NCBI RefSeq assembly: GCF_008086115.1
Contig: NZ_VSIY01000004.1
Location: 496,001 to 560,000 of the forward strand
Source: Maritimibacter fusiformis
GTDB lineage: Bacteria; Pseudomonadota; Alphaproteobacteria; Rhodobacterales; Rhodobacteraceae
Length of the DNA stretch: 64,000 nucleotides
Direction: 5' to 3'
The position numbers were made by a program, and so were the translations under genes. Numbering within the stretch: position 1 is the stretch's first letter; every line of letters begins with the position of its first letter. Below, one piece after another: positions 27,892 to 36,749 of this stretch. The notes below the pieces were generated by a model. The model was not told the origin of the DNA. It did not search any database and was given only the letters and a program-made list of their open reading frames with translations.

Positions 27892-28728
27892 CTATTTCCC
27901 CATCCCCGCCATCGAGCGGACAAAGTATTTCTGGAAAATCACGAACAGCACCAGCAGCGGCAGCGAGCCGATGCTGATCGCCGCCAGCGTGCCCGGCCAG
28001 TCGGTGCCGTATTGATCGCGGAACGACACCAGCCCCAGCGGCAGGGTCTGCATGTGTTTCGAGGTCATGATGATGGTGGCCAGCAGGAACTCGTTCCACA
28101 CGCCCACCAGGTTGAAGATCGCGACCGAGATCAGGACCGGGCGCGACAGGGGCAGCACCACGAACCACAGCCGCCGCCACGGGCCGCAGCCGTCCAGCTT
28201 GCCGGCCTCCTCAAGCTCGGCCGGGAACTCGTAGAAGAAGGAATACATCAGGATGATCGAGAACGGCAGCCCGAAGGCCGCATAGGGCAGGATCAGCCCG
28301 AGATGGGTGTTGAGCAGGTGCAGATCGCTCAGAAGCCCGTAGATCGGCACCAGCACCGCGTGAACCGGGATCGCAAAGCACAGGACCGTCAGCAGGTAGA
28401 CCCAGCCGGAATAGCGGAAATTCATCCGCGTCAGCGCATAGGCCGCCAGCGCCGAGGCGATCACGATCAGCGCCACCGAGACGCCCGACACCACCACCGA
28501 GTTGATGAAGAAGTCGCGCACGCCCGCGTTCCAGGCCTCGATGAACTTGCCCCAGTTGGGATCGGCCGGCAGCCCGGTCGGGTCGAGGAACATCTCGCGG
28601 TTGGTCTTGAGCGCGCCGATCACCACCCAGCTCAGCGGAAACAGGATCACCGCGACGTAGCCCAGGAGGAACAGGTGCATGATGATCGCCATGCGGCGGG
28701 TGCGCGGGAAGAAGGCAAGGCTTTTCAT
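27892..28728 (-). CDS. carbohydrate ABC transporter permease (MalG type)
   Basis: This 278-residue membrane protein has six predicted helices and the coupling EAA loop as EEAGKLDGCGPWRRLWFVVLP. The short N-terminal segment before helix 1 and the lack of a large periplasmic loop fit the MalG/UgpE class. ATG 28728 follows CGGAGGTAGCC, which gives the ribosome-binding site. It pairs with the permease encoded just upstream (stop 28731). Confidence 0.89.
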   Translation of the reverse strand: MKSLAFFPRTRRMAIIMHLFLLGYVAVILFPLSWVVIGALKTNREMFLDPTGLPADPNWGKFIEAWNAGVRDFFINSVVVSGVSVALIVIASALAAYALTRMNFRYSGWVYLLTVLCFAIPVHAVLVPIYGLLSDLHLLNTHLGLILPYAAFGLPFSIILMYSFFYEFPAELEEAGKLDGCGPWRRLWFVVLPLSRPVLISVAIFNLVGVWNEFLLATIIMTSKHMQTLPLGLVSFRDQYGTDWPGTLAAISIGSLPLLVLFVIFQKYFVRSMAGMGK

Positions 28729-28730
28729 GG

Positions 28731-29615
28731 CTACCTCCGGATCATCCGGAACTGGATCAGCCCGAACACGAAGGCGATGGCCAGGAACACCACGCTCAGC
28801 GCATTGGCATAGCCGATCTGCCCGAATTCGAAGGCGTTGCGGAAGATATACGAGGCCAGCACCTCGGTGGCGTTGCCGGGGCCGCCGTTGGTCAGCACAT
28901 AGACAAGGTCGAACACCTTGAAGGCGCCGATCACGGTCAGCAGGCAGCAAGTGATGATCACATTGCGGATCGTCGGCAGGGTGATGTGGAAGAACGCCCG
29001 AAGCCCCTTGCAGCCGTCCATCCGCGCCGCCTCGTAGGTTTCCTCGGGCACGTTCTGCATCCCGGCCAGCAGGATCACCATCATGAAGCCGGTGTATTGC
29101 CAGGCCCCGACGAAGATCACGCCGTAAATCGCGAAGGCCGGTTCGCCCAGCAGCCCGTTGCGCGGTGCCGACAGCCCGATCAGCCCCAGCCAGTCGTCGA
29201 CCGGGCCGATGCTCGGGTTGAGGATCAGGCTCCAGAGCAGGCCGACGGCGGCGGTCGAGACCAGGATCGGGGCGAAGATGATGGTGCGGTAGACGACCTT
29301 GAAGCGGCGCACGCCACGGTCGAGCAATGCGGCCAGCACCAGCCCCATCCCGACTTGCAGGACGACCGACAGAACCGCGAATTTCAGGTTGTTGATCAGC
29401 GCGATGCCGAACACCTCGTCGCCCGCCAGCTTGGCGAAATTGTCCAGCCCGACGAATTCCTTGACGCCCCCGAACACCTCGTAGCGATAGAGCGACCAGG
29501 CGAAGGTCTGCATCAGGGGCAGAAGGATGAAGGCCCCGAACAGGATCATCGCCGGGGCCAACAGCGTCAGCGCCGAGATCGTGTCGCGCCGGTGATGGGT
29601 CGGGGGCTGGGCCAT
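28731..29615 (-). CDS. carbohydrate ABC transporter permease (MalF type)
   Basis: This 294-residue membrane protein has six helices and the EAA loop as ETYEAARMDGCKGLRAFFHI followed by LP. It is the UgpA/MalF-type partner of the downstream permease. ATG 29615 is preferred over the in-frame ATG at 29642 because GGAAGGACC lies at the right distance before it. A 115-bp, very GC-rich gap separates it from the binding-protein gene, allowing differential expression. Confidence 0.88.
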   Translation of the reverse strand: MAQPPTHHRRDTISALTLLAPAMILFGAFILLPLMQTFAWSLYRYEVFGGVKEFVGLDNFAKLAGDEVFGIALINNLKFAVLSVVLQVGMGLVLAALLDRGVRRFKVVYRTIIFAPILVSTAAVGLLWSLILNPSIGPVDDWLGLIGLSAPRNGLLGEPAFAIYGVIFVGAWQYTGFMMVILLAGMQNVPEETYEAARMDGCKGLRAFFHITLPTIRNVIITCCLLTVIGAFKVFDLVYVLTNGGPGNATEVLASYIFRNAFEFGQIGYANALSVVFLAIAFVFGLIQFRMIRR

Positions 29616-29730
29616 CCGCTCGGTCCTTCCGGTCTGGGGCATCGGGAGGGGGTGCGCGCGCCCGTGGGAGGGCCGGGCGCGGCAGGGCCGTCGGGTGCGG
29701 AGGCGCGCGGTCGGCGCCCCCGCCCGTCGG

Positions 29731-31026
29731 TCAGCGTTCGGACTTGACCGCCAGCGCCTCGGCGCGGACCTTGGCCATCAGCTCTTCCGGGGTCACGCGC
29801 CCGTCGATCACGTCCTGGATGCCGCGCTTGTAGACCTCGACGATGCGGCCATCGAGGTCGACATCGAGGATCGGCGCGAAGCCCTTGTAGTTGGGCAGGT
29901 CGGCGACGACATGCTGGATCGCCGGATGCACCTCGTCAGATACCGCGCCGACACCGGCACCGTTCACCGGGATGCGGCCGGCCAGCACCAGGCGTTCGGC
30001 CTGCACCGCGTCCGACAGGATCAGGTCGATGAAATCGGCCGCCAGTTCCTTGTGCTGCGACTGGGCGCTGATCTGGAAGCCCTCGGTCAGGCCCAGGATA
30101 TAGCCGTGGTTTTCCTCGGGCGCATCCGAGACCGCCGGGAACGGTGCCATCGAATAGCCGCCCTCGAGCCCTTCGCTGTCGAAGGTGCCGGGGCACCAGG
30201 TGCCGCAGTAGATCGAGGTGGCCAGCCCGCTGGCGAAGATCGTGCGCGACATGTCGGCGGTGGTCACGTTGACGCCCTGCTGGAAGCAGCCTTCTTCCTC
30301 CATCGTCCGCATCATCGCCAGCGCCTTGGTATAGCCGGGATCGGTGAACATCGCGTCGTCGGAGTTTTGAAGCCGCATGTCGGCCAGCATCGCGTCGACA
30401 CCCACGTATTCCGCCGTCAGCATCGAGACATAGTGAATGCCCTTCCACTGGTCGCGGTTGCCCAGCGAGGTGAAGGCGACCTCGGGATCGATCTCGCGCA
30501 CCGTCTTGCACATCGCGAGCAATTCGTCGGTGGTGGTCGGGAAGGTCAGGCCGTTCTCTTCGTAGAAGGCGGTGTTGTAATACATGTATTTGGCGATCGA
30601 GTGCGACGGCACGCCATAGGCGCGGCCCTCAACGCTGAACGGCGCCAGCAGGCCGGCGTTGATCTTGTCGAGCCAGCGGCCTTCGCCCATGTCGGTGACA
30701 TCCGCGGCCAGGCCGTTGCGGGCCAGCACTGCGGAGTCCTCGGACCCCCAGTTGAAGAAGATGTCCGGCCCGCTGGTCGAGGTCAGCGCCACCGCCAGCC
30801 CCTGCTTGAACGCTTCGGTGTCGAAGGTTTCCATCACCACCTCGACGCCCGGATGCTCGGCCTCGAACTGGGCGATGACGTTCTCCCAGTTCTGGTTGAC
30901 ACCCTCGTTGGTGGACGAAATTTCCCACAGCTTGAGCTGCTGGGCATTGGCGGGCACGGCGATCACGGCCGCGAGGCCCAGGGCCAGGGTCAGCGCGCGC
31001 GGCCCCCTGGAGCTTTGGTTATGCAT
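29731..31026 (-). CDS. sugar ABC transporter substrate-binding protein (first importer)
   Basis: This 431-residue periplasmic binding protein has a signal peptide ending PANAQ and the cluster 1 sugar-binding layout: QLKLWEISSTNEG, FEAEHPGVEVVMETF, GPDIFFNWG, RAYGVPSHSIAKYMYYN and GYILGLTEGFQISAQ. Four mature-domain Cys (Cys in AMCKT, EGCFQ, IYCGTWCPG) are unusual. It captures the oligosaccharide or glycoside for the permeases encoded downstream. The divergent ROK gene starts at 31290. Confidence 0.88.
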   Translation of the reverse strand: MHNQSSRGPRALTLALGLAAVIAVPANAQQLKLWEISSTNEGVNQNWENVIAQFEAEHPGVEVVMETFDTEAFKQGLAVALTSTSGPDIFFNWGSEDSAVLARNGLAADVTDMGEGRWLDKINAGLLAPFSVEGRAYGVPSHSIAKYMYYNTAFYEENGLTFPTTTDELLAMCKTVREIDPEVAFTSLGNRDQWKGIHYVSMLTAEYVGVDAMLADMRLQNSDDAMFTDPGYTKALAMMRTMEEEGCFQQGVNVTTADMSRTIFASGLATSIYCGTWCPGTFDSEGLEGGYSMAPFPAVSDAPEENHGYILGLTEGFQISAQSQHKELAADFIDLILSDAVQAERLVLAGRIPVNGAGVGAVSDEVHPAIQHVVADLPNYKGFAPILDVDLDGRIVEVYKRGIQDVIDGRVTPEELMAKVRAEALAVKSER

Positions 31027-31104
31027 GTCTCTCTCCCTTTCTGGCGGCTCCGGCGGACAGGGGCGCCCGGACCGGAGGGTTGTGAAACGATGACATTCCG
31101 ATTA

Positions 31105-31149
31105 TTCACTTGTCAAACAAAATAACCCTTCTTAAGTTATTTTAGTGAA
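31105..31149. promoter_or_regulatory. divergent regulatory region between binding-protein and ROK genes
   Basis: This AT-rich patch in the 263-bp gap holds an inverted repeat AAAATAAC (31119-31126) / GTTATTTT (31136-31143) with a 9-nt spacer, and an outer TTCACT (31105-31110) / AGTGAA (31144-31149). A perfect TTGACA minus-strand -35 (31111-31116) overlaps it. NagC/Mlc-type ROK repressors use AT-rich palindromes, so this is the natural operator of the adjacent ROK protein. No clear -10 is seen. Confidence 0.5.
31110..31123 (-). promoter_or_regulatory. shared 14-mer TTGTCAAACAAAAT, copy 1
   Basis: The 14-mer is identical to 40887-40900 and lies before the leftward binding-protein gene. Read leftward it is ATTTTGTTTGACAA and contains a consensus -35 (TTGACA) with an A/T-rich upstream part. 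Confidence 0.6.
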
Positions 31150-31289
31150 TTAAAAAACACACGGTCGATACGGTAGCCAGCGGCGCGCAGTTTCGGTATC
31201 GGAGGATGACCGGCGCCCGGCACAAGCCGACGCGCAACGGGCCGGGCCAACTCTTTGATGCGACAGGGTTGTGCGGCGAGGGAGGGGCG

Positions 31290-32423
31290 ATGCTCAACGA
31301 TACACAGCGGGCCATGGTGCAGGCGATCGCCACCCACGGTCCGATCAGCCGAACCGACCTGGCCCAGACGCTCGAGCTGTCCAAGCCTGCGGTGACCGGG
31401 CTGGCCAAGACGCTCCTGCAGTCGGGAATCATCCTCGAAGCCCCGCTGACACGGACCGGACCCCGGCAGGGCAGGCCCTCGATCGGGCTGTGCGCCAACC
31501 CCCGATTCGGCTATTTCGCCGGTGTTTCGACGGCGCGCGAAAAGAACGACATCGCGCTGGTCGATTTCGCCGGACGGGTGCTGATGCGCAAGCCCCTGTC
31601 CCTTCCGGCCACCCCCGAGGGTGTCGCGGACCGGATCGCCGGGGCGCTGCCCGGCATGTCCGCCGAACTGGGCGCGGGGGCCGGGCAGCTTCTGGGCATC
31701 GGCGTCTCGGTCTCGGGGCTGGTCGATCCGGGCAACCGCATCTGCCGCCATTCGGCGCTGCTTGATTGGCATGACGTGCCGCTGGCCGACCTGGTCAGTG
31801 CCCGTGCCGGCGTGCCCGCGATCATCGCCAACGACGCCAACACCGCGGCGACCGGCGAAAAGCTGTTCGGCTCGGCCCGCGAAGAGGACGATTTCGCGGT
31901 GATCACGGTGGGCGACGGCATCGGCTGCGCCAGCTTTCTCGGCGGCAAGCTCTATACCGGCCACAACGGCGGCGCCGGCGAGATCGCCCATATCACCGTC
32001 GATCCCAACGGCCGCCCCTGCCGCTGCGGCAAGCGCGGCTGCCTCGACACCGTCGCCTCGCGCGGGGCGATGCTGACGGCGGCGCAGGAGGCCGGGCTGA
32101 CCATCACCGAGTTGGGCCAGATCGAACAGCTCGCCGCGCGCCGCGATCCGCAGGCGCTCGAACTGATCCACAACGCGGCCTCGGCGCTGGGCATGGTGAT
32201 CATGCAGATCGTCCACATCCACGACCCCAAGTCGGTGATCGTGGTCGACACGGTCGGGGCGATGGGGCACATGGCCCGGGCCATCATTCGCCAGACCGTC
32301 GCCACCCATGTGCTGCCCGAGATGTCGCGCAGCTTCGACTTGCGCTTCACAGTCGCGCCCGAGGGGTTCTGGTCGATCTCGGCGGCCAGCATGGCCGCGC
32401 ACCAGTTCTTCGCCGCGGCCTAG
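31290..32423 (+). CDS. ROK family transcriptional regulator
   Basis: This 377-residue protein has an N-terminal winged helix (about 1-60; ATHGPISRTDLAQTLELSKP) and a ROK sugar-sensing domain with the zinc motif CRCGKRGCLDT and the segment GAGEIAHITVDPNG. It resembles NagC/XylR-type repressors, which release DNA when bound to a sugar or sugar phosphate. The frame is open to 31206, but that ATG has the Shine-Dalgarno directly abutting; ATG 31290 after GGGAGGGG is preferred. It is divergent from the first ABC operon, its probable target, and its tail overlaps the M81 gene by 4 nt. Confidence 0.86.
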   Translation: MLNDTQRAMVQAIATHGPISRTDLAQTLELSKPAVTGLAKTLLQSGIILEAPLTRTGPRQGRPSIGLCANPRFGYFAGVSTAREKNDIALVDFAGRVLMRKPLSLPATPEGVADRIAGALPGMSAELGAGAGQLLGIGVSVSGLVDPGNRICRHSALLDWHDVPLADLVSARAGVPAIIANDANTAATGEKLFGSAREEDDFAVITVGDGIGCASFLGGKLYTGHNGGAGEIAHITVDPNGRPCRCGKRGCLDTVASRGAMLTAAQEAGLTITELGQIEQLAARRDPQALELIHNAASALGMVIMQIVHIHDPKSVIVVDTVGAMGHMARAIIRQTVATHVLPEMSRSFDLRFTVAPEGFWSISAASMAAHQFFAAA

Positions 32424-33781
32424 CCGCGCCGCCCGGTGCCCAGCACCGTCCCCGCCGGGCGATGCCGGTTTTCCAGCCGGGTCGTGTCCTGGCTGACCGC
32501 GCCATCGGTCAGCGCCATCACCTGCCGTCGCGGCAGCGCGCGCAGGTCGGTCGAGAGATAGCCCGACTTCACCACCAGCAGCGGCACGTCGCCAAGGTCG
32601 ATGCCCAGCCGCTCGAAATCCGCAAGGTCATGGAACGGACGGCGGCGCGCGGTCACCACGACGCGCAACCCGTGGCTCGTGATCACGGCACATTCGCCGC
32701 GCATGTCGACCGCCTCGGCGCTCAGCGTCAGCCGTGGCCCGCCGCCGCCCAGCGATCCGCCCAGCGTGACCTCGGCCGCCCCGTTCGCCAGCGCCGCATG
32801 GGCCTCGGGGTCGGCGATGCCCGCCACTACCGCGCCGGTCGTGCCGCGCGCGATCAGGGCTTCGAGCACATCGGCCCGATCCCCGACGCCCCCCGCCGTG
32901 GGGTTGTCGCCGCTGTCGGCGAGGATCGCCGCAGCCTCACCCGCCAGCGCGTCGAGCGCCGGGCCGAGCAGCATCGTCTCCATGTCGAACAAGAGATCAC
33001 CCCGCGCCGCCCAATAGGCCGCGCCGATCTCGTCGGCCACCGCCTGCGCCGCTTCGAGGTCGGTGCCGGTAACCACCGCCGCCGCGGTGGCGCGCGGGCT
33101 GTCGGCCCAGACGTAGCCGATCATCAGGTTCGCGTCCCAGACGCCGGGTTTTTCGTCATGGCCGGGCAGGGCGGCGTAAAGGTTCCGGCACGGCTCCACG
33201 AAGGTCGACGACATCTCGCCCGACACCAGAAGCGGCACCGGCGCCCGGCGGATCACCGGGCGCGGCCCGCCCGCTAGCGCACGGGCCAGCATCCGGGCGG
33301 CGCGGGCGTGGGTCTCGGGCACGTCCACATGCGGCGCGGTGCGGTAGCCTGCGAAAATGTCGAGGTTGTCGACGATCTGCTGCGTCACCTGCCCGTGCAG
33401 GTCGAACGACCCCGCGATGATGGCATCCGGCCCGGCCAGCGCGCGCACGGCGGCGATGAATTCGCCCTCGGGGTCGTCGATGCCGGGCACGAACATCGCC
33501 CCGTGCATCACCAAGAGCACCCCATCGAGCGGGCCAAGCTTGGCCAGCCGGTCGAGCAACTCGCCGGTCTGCGCCGCGAACAGCTCGGGCGCCACCGGCC
33601 CGCCGGGAACCGACCGGTCCTGGAACAACGGCAGCGCCTCGATGCCAAGTGCCGCGAAATCCACCGGGATGCGGTCCAGCAGCGCCTGGCCCTCGCTCCG
33701 GGTGAAATCGCCGGCCTGTTGCAGAAGGGGCGAATAGCTCGAACACTCGGTATGCAGCCCGCAGATGGCAACCCGCTTCAT
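32420..33781 (-). CDS. M81 family metallopeptidase (MlrC-like)
   Basis: This 453-residue protein matches the M81 family named after MlrC, which hydrolyses linearised microcystin. Visible parts: MKRVAICGLHTECSSYSPL (with family His and Glu), LLVMHGAMFVPGIDDPEGE, SFDLHGQVTQ and YRTAPHVDVPETHARA, then a C-terminal domain with DSGDNPTAGGVGDRADVLEALI. His and Asp in these segments are probable zinc ligands. No signal peptide is seen. It is the last gene of the amino-sugar operon (4-nt overlap with the hexosaminidase), so its substrate may be a peptide-linked or amidated amino sugar rather than a toxin. Confidence 0.83.
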   Translation of the reverse strand: MKRVAICGLHTECSSYSPLLQQAGDFTRSEGQALLDRIPVDFAALGIEALPLFQDRSVPGGPVAPELFAAQTGELLDRLAKLGPLDGVLLVMHGAMFVPGIDDPEGEFIAAVRALAGPDAIIAGSFDLHGQVTQQIVDNLDIFAGYRTAPHVDVPETHARAARMLARALAGGPRPVIRRAPVPLLVSGEMSSTFVEPCRNLYAALPGHDEKPGVWDANLMIGYVWADSPRATAAAVVTGTDLEAAQAVADEIGAAYWAARGDLLFDMETMLLGPALDALAGEAAAILADSGDNPTAGGVGDRADVLEALIARGTTGAVVAGIADPEAHAALANGAAEVTLGGSLGGGGPRLTLSAEAVDMRGECAVITSHGLRVVVTARRRPFHDLADFERLGIDLGDVPLLVVKSGYLSTDLRALPRRQVMALTDGAVSQDTTRLENRHRPAGTVLGTGRRG

Positions 33782-35661
33782 AATGTCGGAAGTCCTTTTG
33801 AAAGCGCGGCAAAGCGCGGCCAGTCGCGGCCTGCTTGCGGCGTCCAGCCCGCCTCGGCCACGGCGGCGAGGCGCGGAAACAGCATGTCGTTCAGCCGGGC
33901 CACCGTGTTCAGGTGTTCGGTCCAGATGCCCGCCTGCACGCCGATCAGGCGGCCCGGACCATCGGGCAAACCCTCTGCCGGATCAAAGCGATAAGTGCTC
34001 TCGGGCGTGGCGATGCCGGCCCAGGCCGCGCCGGGGCTGTCCCAGCCCGCGCCCTGCACCATGTCGAGGTAATAGGCCTGCCCCGGCGTCGCCACCACGT
34101 CATATCCCGCCGCGATCAACTCGGCGGTTTTCCCGACCGAGCGCCAGGCGAACAGGAGCGTGTTTTCGGGGACAATACCACCGCCGTCTGCGGCCTCGTC
34201 CCAGGCCCCCAGGTCGCGGCCAAGCCCTGCCACCATCGCCTGCGCCCGGCGCATGAAATGCGCCTGCAACTCGGGCGTGCCCGCCAGCCCCTCGGCCTGC
34301 GCCAGCGCTTGCGCGGCGGGCGACCCGGCCCAGGTGCGGGCATCGACCTCGTCGCCGCCGATATGCAGCCGCGCGCCGGGAAACAACCGCGCCGCCTCGG
34401 CCAGAAGGGTCTCGACCACCACGTAAGTCCGCGCCAGTCCGGGGTTGAGCGCGTTGTTCGGGAACTGCTGGATCGAGCGGTAGCTCTCCTCCGGCTCGCC
34501 CGGATCGCGCAGGCCCGGCACCGCCGCCATCAGCGCGGTGCAATGACCGGGGATGTCGATCTCGGGCATCACCGCGATGCCGAGCTTGCCGGCATGGGCC
34601 AGAACCGCCGCGATGTCGGCCTCGGTGTAATGCCCCGACTGCCCCGCTGGTCCGTCGGCGTATTGCGGCGGCTGGTGACCGCCCCGCGCGCGCGCCGCGC
34701 CGGTGGTGCCAAGGTCGGGGAAGGCGCGCGAGGGCAGGCGCCAGCCTTCGTCGTCGGTCAGGTGCCAGTGCAGCCGGTTCATCCGAAGCCAGGCCAGGAT
34801 ATCGAGCAGCCGCGTGACCACCTCGACCCCGTGAAAATTGCGCGCCACGTCGAAGTGGCAGCCGCGCCATTCAAACCGCGGCGCATCGGCGATCTCGCCC
34901 CCGGCGGGGAAGGCGAAACGCGCATCATTGCGCGCGGCGTGGGCGATCTGGGCCAGCACGATCAGGCCGTGGCGCAGCCCCGCCGCGTCGGCATGGACCA
35001 GCGTGATGCCATCTCCGAAAACCAGCCGGTAGCCCTCGGCGGACAGCGTGTCATCCAGACGCGGCGTCACCGCGCTCGCCCCTGCGTCCCCCGTCAGCGC
35101 GAAGGGCGCGGGCGCGGCGGGAAACAGGCGGCGGTGCAGGCGCATGACCTCGATGAAGGGGGCGGCATCGCAGCCCGGCCCCGGCACCAGAAGCGGCGCC
35201 GGGCCGAAACCCTCGAGCCGCACCTCGGCGGGCCAGGGCAGGATCGAGACCGGCACTTCCACGCGCCCCTCGGGCCAGTCCCTGACCGGGCCGCGCGCCG
35301 TGCCCTCGGGCGGCTGAAGGTCGCCGCAGTCGACCGCGCGCACCGACCCGTCCTCCAGTTCCAGCCAGGCCGCCAGCGCGCCGTGGGTGCGGTTCGAGGG
35401 CCGGTGGCTCAGACCCCGGATGGTGATCTCGTGGCGCTGCCCCGGCCCGGGCGTGGTGTCGAGCGCGATCTCCTGATGCGTGGCGATGCTGCGCCCAAGC
35501 CTGCCGCCGGTCAGCATGGCATCGGCGCGCGGCATGGTGGTCGAGCCGAAACACAGCCGGGCCGGGCCCGGCGTGTCGGCCCCGGCATTGATGAGGACCA
35601 GCGTCAGCGTGCCGTTGGCGTCCCCCTCGGGACGCCAGAATTGCTCAAGCCGAAAGCTCAT
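33778..35661 (-). CDS. beta-N-acetylhexosaminidase (GH20)
   Basis: This 627-residue enzyme removes terminal GlcNAc or GalNAc from chito-oligosaccharides or glycans. The barrel has the catalytic pair Asp437-Glu438 in RLHIGGDEVD, the substrate segments WRGCHFDVARNF (266-277) and RLHWHLTDDEGWRLP (296-310), and PEIDIPGHCTALMA. An N-terminal beta region (about 1-135) and a GH20b-like domain (135-258) precede it. No signal peptide is seen, so it likely works on imported oligosaccharides in the cytoplasm. It overlaps nagA and the M81 gene by 4 nt on each side. Confidence 0.9.
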   Translation of the reverse strand: MSFRLEQFWRPEGDANGTLTLVLINAGADTPGPARLCFGSTTMPRADAMLTGGRLGRSIATHQEIALDTTPGPGQRHEITIRGLSHRPSNRTHGALAAWLELEDGSVRAVDCGDLQPPEGTARGPVRDWPEGRVEVPVSILPWPAEVRLEGFGPAPLLVPGPGCDAAPFIEVMRLHRRLFPAAPAPFALTGDAGASAVTPRLDDTLSAEGYRLVFGDGITLVHADAAGLRHGLIVLAQIAHAARNDARFAFPAGGEIADAPRFEWRGCHFDVARNFHGVEVVTRLLDILAWLRMNRLHWHLTDDEGWRLPSRAFPDLGTTGAARARGGHQPPQYADGPAGQSGHYTEADIAAVLAHAGKLGIAVMPEIDIPGHCTALMAAVPGLRDPGEPEESYRSIQQFPNNALNPGLARTYVVVETLLAEAARLFPGARLHIGGDEVDARTWAGSPAAQALAQAEGLAGTPELQAHFMRRAQAMVAGLGRDLGAWDEAADGGGIVPENTLLFAWRSVGKTAELIAAGYDVVATPGQAYYLDMVQGAGWDSPGAAWAGIATPESTYRFDPAEGLPDGPGRLIGVQAGIWTEHLNTVARLNDMLFPRLAAVAEAGWTPQAGRDWPRFAALSKGLPTL

Positions 35662-36749
35662 TCGGGCCGCTCGCGCTCAAACCGGTCGTTCAGGATCAGG
35701 ATGTCATCGAGCCGGGTGCCCGCCGTCACCGCCTCGGGGGCAAGGCCCAGCACCGCGCGCGGCGTGTCGGTGCACATCGCCACCGCCTCGGACAGATCGA
35801 CCCCGACCTCGCGCACCAGGTTGGCGAGGCTGGTCAGCATGTCGATATGCGCCCCGGCCAATGAACCCTCGGCATTGACCAGCGCGCCGTCGCGCACCCG
35901 GATTTCCTGCCCGTAAAGGATGAAGCTGTCCGGCCCGCCGACCGTCGCCATCGCGTCCGACACCGCGAATGTCAGCCCCGGCGCGGGCCGGGCGCGGAGC
36001 GCCACGCGGATCATGTCCCAGGCGACATGGATGCCGTCGGCGATGATCCCGACATGCACCGGCGAGACCAGCGCCCGGCCCAGAAGCCCCGGCGCGCGCG
36101 AGGTCATCGGCTCCATCGCGTTGTAAAGATGAGTCACGCAGGACACCCCGGCGTCGAACCCGGCCTGCGCCTCGGCGGCATCGGCGGCGCTGTGCCCGGC
36201 CGAGACCACGGCACCCGAGGCCACCAGCCGGGCCAGCAGGTCGGGCTGGGCGCGCTCGGGCGCCAGCGTGATCATCACCGCGACCCCGGCGGCGCGCAGG
36301 CGTTCGACCTCGGCCACGGTGGTCTCGTCCAGCGGGCGGATGTATTCGGGTTTGTGCGTGCCGCGCCGGGACGGCGCGAGATGCGGCCCCTCGATATGCA
36401 GGCCCAGTTGCCCCGGCTCGCCCGCCACCTCGATGGCCGCGCTCACCGCCTCGTGCATGACCTCGGCGGTGTCGGTGATCACGGTCGGCAGGATCGCCCC
36501 GGTGCCAAGGCCCCGGTGCGCGGCGGCGATCACGCGCAGCCCGTCGGGCGTCGGGTCCGAGTTCACCATGACGCCGCCGCCGCCGTTGACCTGCAGATCG
36601 ACCGCCATCGGCATGACCAGCGCGGGCCGCGCATCGGGCGTGTCGGCGCCAAGCGCGCGCACCCCGGTGACGATGCCGTCCCGCGCCTCCAGCGCCATGC
36701 CCCGGCGCAGCCGCCCCGCGGTCCACAAGGCTTCCGGTGCGATCAGCAT
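35658..36749 (-). CDS. nagA: N-acetylglucosamine-6-phosphate deacetylase
   Basis: This 363-residue amidohydrolase removes acetate from GlcNAc-6-P (or GalNAc-6-P, as AgaA). Metal and catalytic residues are in place: Glu120 in LHIEGPHLAP, His184 in VSAGHSAADA, His205 in THLYNAMEPM, and the catalytic Asp263 in FAVSDAMAT. GVDLQVNGGG-type DLQVNGGGGV and GIIADGIHV are also family marks. The start at 36749 overlaps gatZ by 7 nt. Sequence does not distinguish NagA from AgaA. Confidence 0.92.
   Translation of the reverse strand: MLIAPEALWTAGRLRRGMALEARDGIVTGVRALGADTPDARPALVMPMAVDLQVNGGGGVMVNSDPTPDGLRVIAAAHRGLGTGAILPTVITDTAEVMHEAVSAAIEVAGEPGQLGLHIEGPHLAPSRRGTHKPEYIRPLDETTVAEVERLRAAGVAVMITLAPERAQPDLLARLVASGAVVSAGHSAADAAEAQAGFDAGVSCVTHLYNAMEPMTSRAPGLLGRALVSPVHVGIIADGIHVAWDMIRVALRARPAPGLTFAVSDAMATVGGPDSFILYGQEIRVRDGALVNAEGSLAGAHIDMLTSLANLVREVGVDLSEAVAMCTDTPRAVLGLAPEAVTAGTRLDDILILNDRFERERPE

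Noticed and set aside
32420..33781. Microcystin degradation function
   Set aside because: The M81 name comes from MlrC, but no mlrA or mlrB gene is present and the operon is for amino sugars.
33835..35916. 693-residue plus-strand open frame opposite the hexosaminidase
   Set aside because: The minus-strand GH20 protein has the HxGGDE catalytic motif; the plus frame is a GC-bias shadow.
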